Below the pieces are notes generated by a model. The model worked only from the letters and a program-made list of their open reading frames with translations, searched no databases and had not been told where the DNA came from. A program made the translations under genes and the position numbers. This document shows, in pieces, positions 21,543 to 24,361 of a stretch of 24,361 bases of DNA. Within the stretch, counting starts at the first letter, position 1. Each line of letters begins with the position of its first letter. The stretch comes from JACVRU01 sp040905885 (lineage in GTDB: Bacteria > Actinomycetota > Thermoleophilia > Gaiellales > Gaiellaceae): contig JBBDQR010000119.1 in assembly GCA_040905885.1 (NCBI GenBank), forward strand, positions 1 through 24,361. Direction: 5' to 3'.

Positions 21543-22645
21543 CCCGTGAAGCGGGCGTGGACGCGGCGGAGCGCCTCGATCACGGCCTCGATCGCCTCGT
21601 CGGGATGGGCGGGCGAGAGGGGCAGCGAGAGCACCTCCCGACCGGCCCGCTCCGCGACCGGCAGCGGCGGCTGCTCGGGGAAGCGCTCGCGGTACCAGGT
21701 GAGCGTGTGCACGGGCAGGAAGTGGATGCTCGTCGAGATGCCCTCCTCCGCGAGCGCGCGCTGGTACTCGTCCCGCGTCGCGCCCGCGCCCCCCGGGTCG
21801 ATGCGGACGACGTAGAGGTGGTGGGCGTGCGTGTCGCGCGGGTCGCGCTCGAGCGACCGGATGCCCGCGAGCCCGGCGACCGCCTCGTCGTAGCGGGCGA
21901 ACTGCCGCCGGCGGATCTCCCCGTGGCGCGCGACCTTGTCGAGCTGGACGAGCGCGATCGCGGCGAGCACGTCCGAGAGGTTCGCCTTGTAGCCGGGGAC
22001 GGCGAGGTCGTAGAGGGCGCCGTCGCCGCGCCGGGTGAGCCGCAGCTCGCGGACGGCCTCGGCGACATCGGCCCGGTTGGTCGAGATCAGCCCGCCCTCG
22101 CCCGCGGCGATGTTCTTCGTCGCGTAGAAAGAGAAGCAGGTGGCCTCGGAGAGCCCGCCGAGCTTGCGGCCCCGGTAGCTCGACTCGGCGGCGTGCGCCG
22201 CGTCCTCGATCACAGGCAGCCCGAGCGCCCACAGCGGCTCGAGGTCGCAGGGCTGGCCGGCGAGGTGGACGGGCATGATCGCCTTCGTCCGGCCGGTGAC
22301 CTGGGCCGCCACCTGCTCCGGGTCGATGTTCAGGTCGCCGTCGCGCACGTCCGCGAACACGGGCGTCGCGCCCGTGTGGACGATCACGTTCGCGGTCGCG
22401 GGCCAGGTGATCGAGGTCGTGATCACCTCGTCTCCCGGGCCGACGCCGAGCGCGACCAGCGCGAGGTGGAGCGCGGCCGTGCCCGAGGAGAGGGCGACGA
22501 CGTGCTCGGCCTCGAGGAACTCGGCCATCCGCCGCTCGAGCTCCGCCGCCCTCGGCCCGGTCGTCAGCCAGCCCGAGCGGATCGTGTCGGCGACCGCGGC
22601 GATCTCCTCCTCGCCCACGGCGGGCGGCTGGAAGCCGACCTTCAG
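21539..22645 (-). CDS. DegT/DnrJ/EryC1/StrS sugar aminotransferase with a probable CTG start
   Basis: This 368-residue PLP-dependent aminotransferase transfers an amino group to a nucleotide-linked keto-sugar. It has VGEEEIAAVADTIRSGWLTT near the start, SSGTAALHLAL, IEDAAHA with D148 for the PLP pyridine nitrogen, and FSFYATKNIAAGEGG with the PLP-binding lysine at about 177. KANLSDVLAAIALVQL, HLYVVR and HFLPVHTLTWY follow. The frame upstream holds no ATG, GTG or TTG. The CTG at 22645 overlaps the stop of the ATP-grasp gene as CTGA and gives the family's usual N-terminus, so CTG is probably the start. With the dehydratase upstream it probably makes an amino-deoxy sugar. Confidence 0.9.
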   Translation of the reverse strand: MKVGFQPPAVGEEEIAAVADTIRSGWLTTGPRAAELERRMAEFLEAEHVVALSSGTAALHLALVALGVGPGDEVITTSITWPATANVIVHTGATPVFADVRDGDLNIDPEQVAAQVTGRTKAIMPVHLAGQPCDLEPLWALGLPVIEDAAHAAESSYRGRKLGGLSEATCFSFYATKNIAAGEGGLISTNRADVAEAVRELRLTRRGDGALYDLAVPGYKANLSDVLAAIALVQLDKVARHGEIRRRQFARYDEAVAGLAGIRSLERDPRDTHAHHLYVVRIDPGGAGATRDEYQRALAEEGISTSIHFLPVHTLTWYRERFPEQPPLPVAERAGREVLSLPLSPAHPDEAIEAVIEALRRVHARFTG

Positions 22646-23862
22646 ACCAGCGCCTCCGTGTCGGCGATCTCGAAGTGGACGAGCTCGGCCGCGGCCGCGG
22701 CACGCGCGAGCGCCTCCTGCCGCGACTCGCCGACGGCGAGGATCGCGCCGGCCCGGTCGGAGCCACGCCGGAGCGGCGTCAGGATGTAGCCCGGCTCCCG
22801 GTAGATCAGCACGAGCTCGATCCCCTCGAGCTCGCCGGCCTCGTCCGCGCCGCGCACCTCGGCGAGCCGCCCCGGGGGCGCGACGAGGAAGCGGACGCAG
22901 GCGCCGCCCGCCTGCGCGCGGGGGACGAGGGCGGACTCGTCGATCTCTTCGCCGAAGGCCGCGGCGAGCGCGAGCCCGTTCAGGTCGACGCCGAGGGCGG
23001 CGCGGCAGAGGTCGGCGTCGTGGCCTCCGCCGAGCCTCGCTGCGAGCTCGACCACGCGCGGGCCCTCGGGCGTCGCCAGGATCTGCGTGTAGCTCGGCCC
23101 GTTCTCGATGCCGAGCGCCGCGGCCGCGGAGCGGGCGGCGTCGACGGCGGCTCCGATCGCGGCCGGCTCGAGCGTGCTCGGCCAGACGTGGGCGAGGGCG
23201 ACGCCGAAGGCGGGCGGCTCGGCGACCTCGCGATCGGTGACGGTGAGCGGGACGAAGCGCCCCTGGAAGGAAAAGGCGTTGACGGTCAGCTCGCGCCCGG
23301 GCGCGTACTGCTCGACGATCGCCAGCGAGCTGCGGGAGGCCAGCAGGGCCTCCTCGGCGGCCGCGTCGAGCTCGTCCGCGTCGCGGACGAGGCCGAGGCC
23401 GCGCTGCCCCTGGCGGTCGGGCGCCTTGACGACGAGCGGGAAGCCGAGCCGGCCGGCGGCGGCGCGTGCCTCCTCGACCGTGCGGCACGTCTCCCAGGCG
23501 ACCTGCGGCACCTGTGCCTCGAGGAAGTGCTGGCGCTGCTCGAGCTTGGAGGTCGCCAGCACCGCCGACTCGGGCGTGAGCGGATTCGGCAGGCCGAGCC
23601 GGCTCGCGATCCGCGCGGCGATCGCCACCGGCCAGTCGATCCCGGGCGCGATCACGCCGTCCACCTCCTCCGCCTCGGCGAGCTGCGCAAGCGCCGGCTC
23701 GTCCTCCGCGGAGACGATCGCGCGCCGGTCGGCGAAGCGGAAGCCGGGCGCCGCGGGGTCGCGGTCGGCGGCGATCACGAAGCAGCCGCTGTCGCGGGCG
23801 GCGGCGAGCAGCCCGAGCTGCGCCGGCCCGGCGCCGAGGACGAGAAGCCGGCGCTGCTTCAT
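22642..23862 (-). CDS. ATP-grasp enzyme (PurK/PylC/CPSase-like)
   Basis: This 406-residue protein has an N-terminal Rossmann-like lobe (LLVLGAGPAQLGLLAAARDS and VIAADRDP, as in PurK/PylC relatives). The ATP-grasp fold follows: SKLEQRQHFLEAQVPQVAW, FPLVVKAPDRQGQRGLGLV, IVEQYAPGRELTVNAFSF, GPRVVELAARLGGGHDADL. The last is the metal-binding E and glycine loop found in carbamoyl-phosphate-synthase-like ligases. It probably forms an amide or acyl bond on an amino sugar or related precursor; the substrate is unknown. The ATG at 23862 is preceded by an inverted repeat that can also pair with the start region. It is coupled to the aminotransferase by CTGA, which suggests that both act on the same sugar. 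Confidence 0.85.
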   Translation of the reverse strand: MKQRRLLVLGAGPAQLGLLAAARDSGCFVIAADRDPAAPGFRFADRRAIVSAEDEPALAQLAEAEEVDGVIAPGIDWPVAIAARIASRLGLPNPLTPESAVLATSKLEQRQHFLEAQVPQVAWETCRTVEEARAAAGRLGFPLVVKAPDRQGQRGLGLVRDADELDAAAEEALLASRSSLAIVEQYAPGRELTVNAFSFQGRFVPLTVTDREVAEPPAFGVALAHVWPSTLEPAAIGAAVDAARSAAAALGIENGPSYTQILATPEGPRVVELAARLGGGHDADLCRAALGVDLNGLALAAAFGEEIDESALVPRAQAGGACVRFLVAPPGRLAEVRGADEAGELEGIELVLIYREPGYILTPLRRGSDRAGAILAVGESRQEALARAAAAAELVHFEIADTEALV

Positions 23863-23899
23863 TTCGGGGCCCCCGCGAAATGCGCAGCATTTCGCGGGG
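23860..23899 (-). promoter_or_regulatory. Strong hairpin between dehydratase-like and ATP-grasp genes
   Basis: CCCCGCGAAATGC (23871-23883) and GCATTTCGCGGGG (23887-23899) form a perfect 13-base stem with a three-base loop, four bases beyond the dehydratase-like stop. A third copy of the arm core (CATTTCG, 23860-23866) includes the ATP-grasp start codon and could pair with 23877-23883 instead, giving two mutually exclusive structures. No T-run follows. It may be a terminator, a translational control hairpin, or a dispersed repeat. Confidence 0.55.
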
Positions 23900-23902
23900 T
23901 AA

Positions 23903-24361
23903 TCATGCGGGCGCGAGGATGCCGCGCCACCAGGAGACGTTCTCGCTGTACCAGGCGACCGTCCGCTCGAGCCCGTCCTCGAACGACGTCCGGGCCCGCC
24001 AGCCGGTGAGCCGCTCCGTCCTCTCGGTGGAGCCGATGTGCCGGTCGACCTGGCCCGGCCGCTCGGGCACGTGCGTCTTCAGCGACGCGGGCTTGCCGAG
24101 CACCTGGAGGACGAGGTCGGCGATCCGCTCGACGGGGATGTCGACGCCGGTGGCGACGTTCAGCACCTCGCCCGCGACCCGGTCGATGGGCGTCTCGATG
24201 ATCGCCTCGATCGCCTCGGCGTCGTCGTCGACGTAGAGCCAGTCGCGACTGGCGTGGCCGTCCCCGTGGATCGTCAGCGGCCGGTCCTCGAGCGCGTGCG
24301 TGATGAAGCGCGGGATCACCTTCTCCGGGTGCTGGCGCGGCCCGTAGTTGTTGAACGGCCG
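23903..24361 (-). CDS. NAD-dependent epimerase/dehydratase, dTDP-glucose 4,6-dehydratase-like (C-terminal part)
   Basis: The minus-strand frame is open from the window edge and gives the last 152 residues of an extended short-chain dehydrogenase/reductase. FNNYGPRQHPEKVIPRFI is the post-catalytic YGPRQ loop of RmlB-type enzymes. Then come LTIHGDGHASRDWLYVDDDA, GEVLNVATG, DRHIGSTERTERLTGW and FEDGLERTVAWY, all typical of dTDP-glucose 4,6-dehydratase and its close relatives. The catalytic Y-x-x-x-K and the NAD-binding GxxGxxG lie outside the window. GDP- or UDP-sugar relatives cannot be excluded. It heads the visible part of the operon, supplying a 4-keto-6-deoxy sugar for the aminotransferase two genes later. 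Confidence 0.87.
   Translation of the reverse strand, partial: RPFNNYGPRQHPEKVIPRFITHALEDRPLTIHGDGHASRDWLYVDDDAEAIEAIIETPIDRVAGEVLNVATGVDIPVERIADLVLQVLGKPASLKTHVPERPGQVDRHIGSTERTERLTGWRARTSFEDGLERTVAWYSENVSWWRGILAPA

Overview
The window is very GC-rich (about 70% by eye), gene-dense, and uses GTG, TTG and probably CTG start codons freely. Neighbouring genes often overlap by 4 bases (GTGA, ATGA, CTGA). This, with tandem PQQ-like propeller proteins and many VapBC-type modules, suggests a high-GC actinobacterial-type genome, perhaps of the Thermoleophilia (Gaiellales or Solirubrobacterales). That placement is inference from style; no rRNA or other taxonomic marker is present.

Most of the window is a cell-surface polysaccharide locus. 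At the right end, on the minus strand, a compact operon runs from a truncated dTDP-glucose 4,6-dehydratase-like gene (24361) through an ATP-grasp enzyme, a DegT-type sugar aminotransferase, a flippase-like membrane protein, a family 2 glycosyltransferase and two family 4 glycosyltransferases (to 17566). Next come a small secreted coiled-coil protein (+), an O-antigen ligase/Wzy-like polymerase (-), and a plus-strand pair of monotopic phosphoglycosyl transferase (the initiating enzyme) and a second ATP-grasp enzyme. A third GT4 and a FemAB/GNAT-like enzyme lie on the minus strand at 11983-13991. The set covers nucleotide-sugar modification, priming on the lipid carrier, chain extension, polymerisation and possible aminoacyl decoration. 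Further left are a membrane GT2, a secreted clan GH-A glycosidase and two membrane or exported PQQ-like beta-propellers in one direction (10417 to 5510). After those comes a polyprenyl-phosphate glycosyltransferase with its flippase-like partner (3871 to 1941).

The locus is interrupted by toxin-antitoxin and related genes: an orphan MazE-like antitoxin (619-825), VapBC (935-1578), a DUF4143 AAA-type ATPase (4103-5401), an XRE plus nucleotidyltransferase pair (10414-11236), and a second VapBC (11262-11959). Two decayed copies of the 3' end of the intact propeller gene at 5510-6766 lie at 1600-1836 and 3930-4081. Each keeps the same last codons and stop but has a different internal deletion, and each sits at a boundary between inserted modules. 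A P-type cation ATPase begins at the left edge.

Two regulatory features recur. Many genes have a TANNNT hexamer only 6-7 bases before the start codon, as expected for leaderless transcripts. At 13991/14010 two divergent genes appear to share one overlapping pair of -10 elements. Palindromic elements occur at 15762-15839 (twice) and 23871-23899. No tRNA, rRNA, CRISPR array or transposase gene was seen, and no gene-free stretch exceeds 300 bases.
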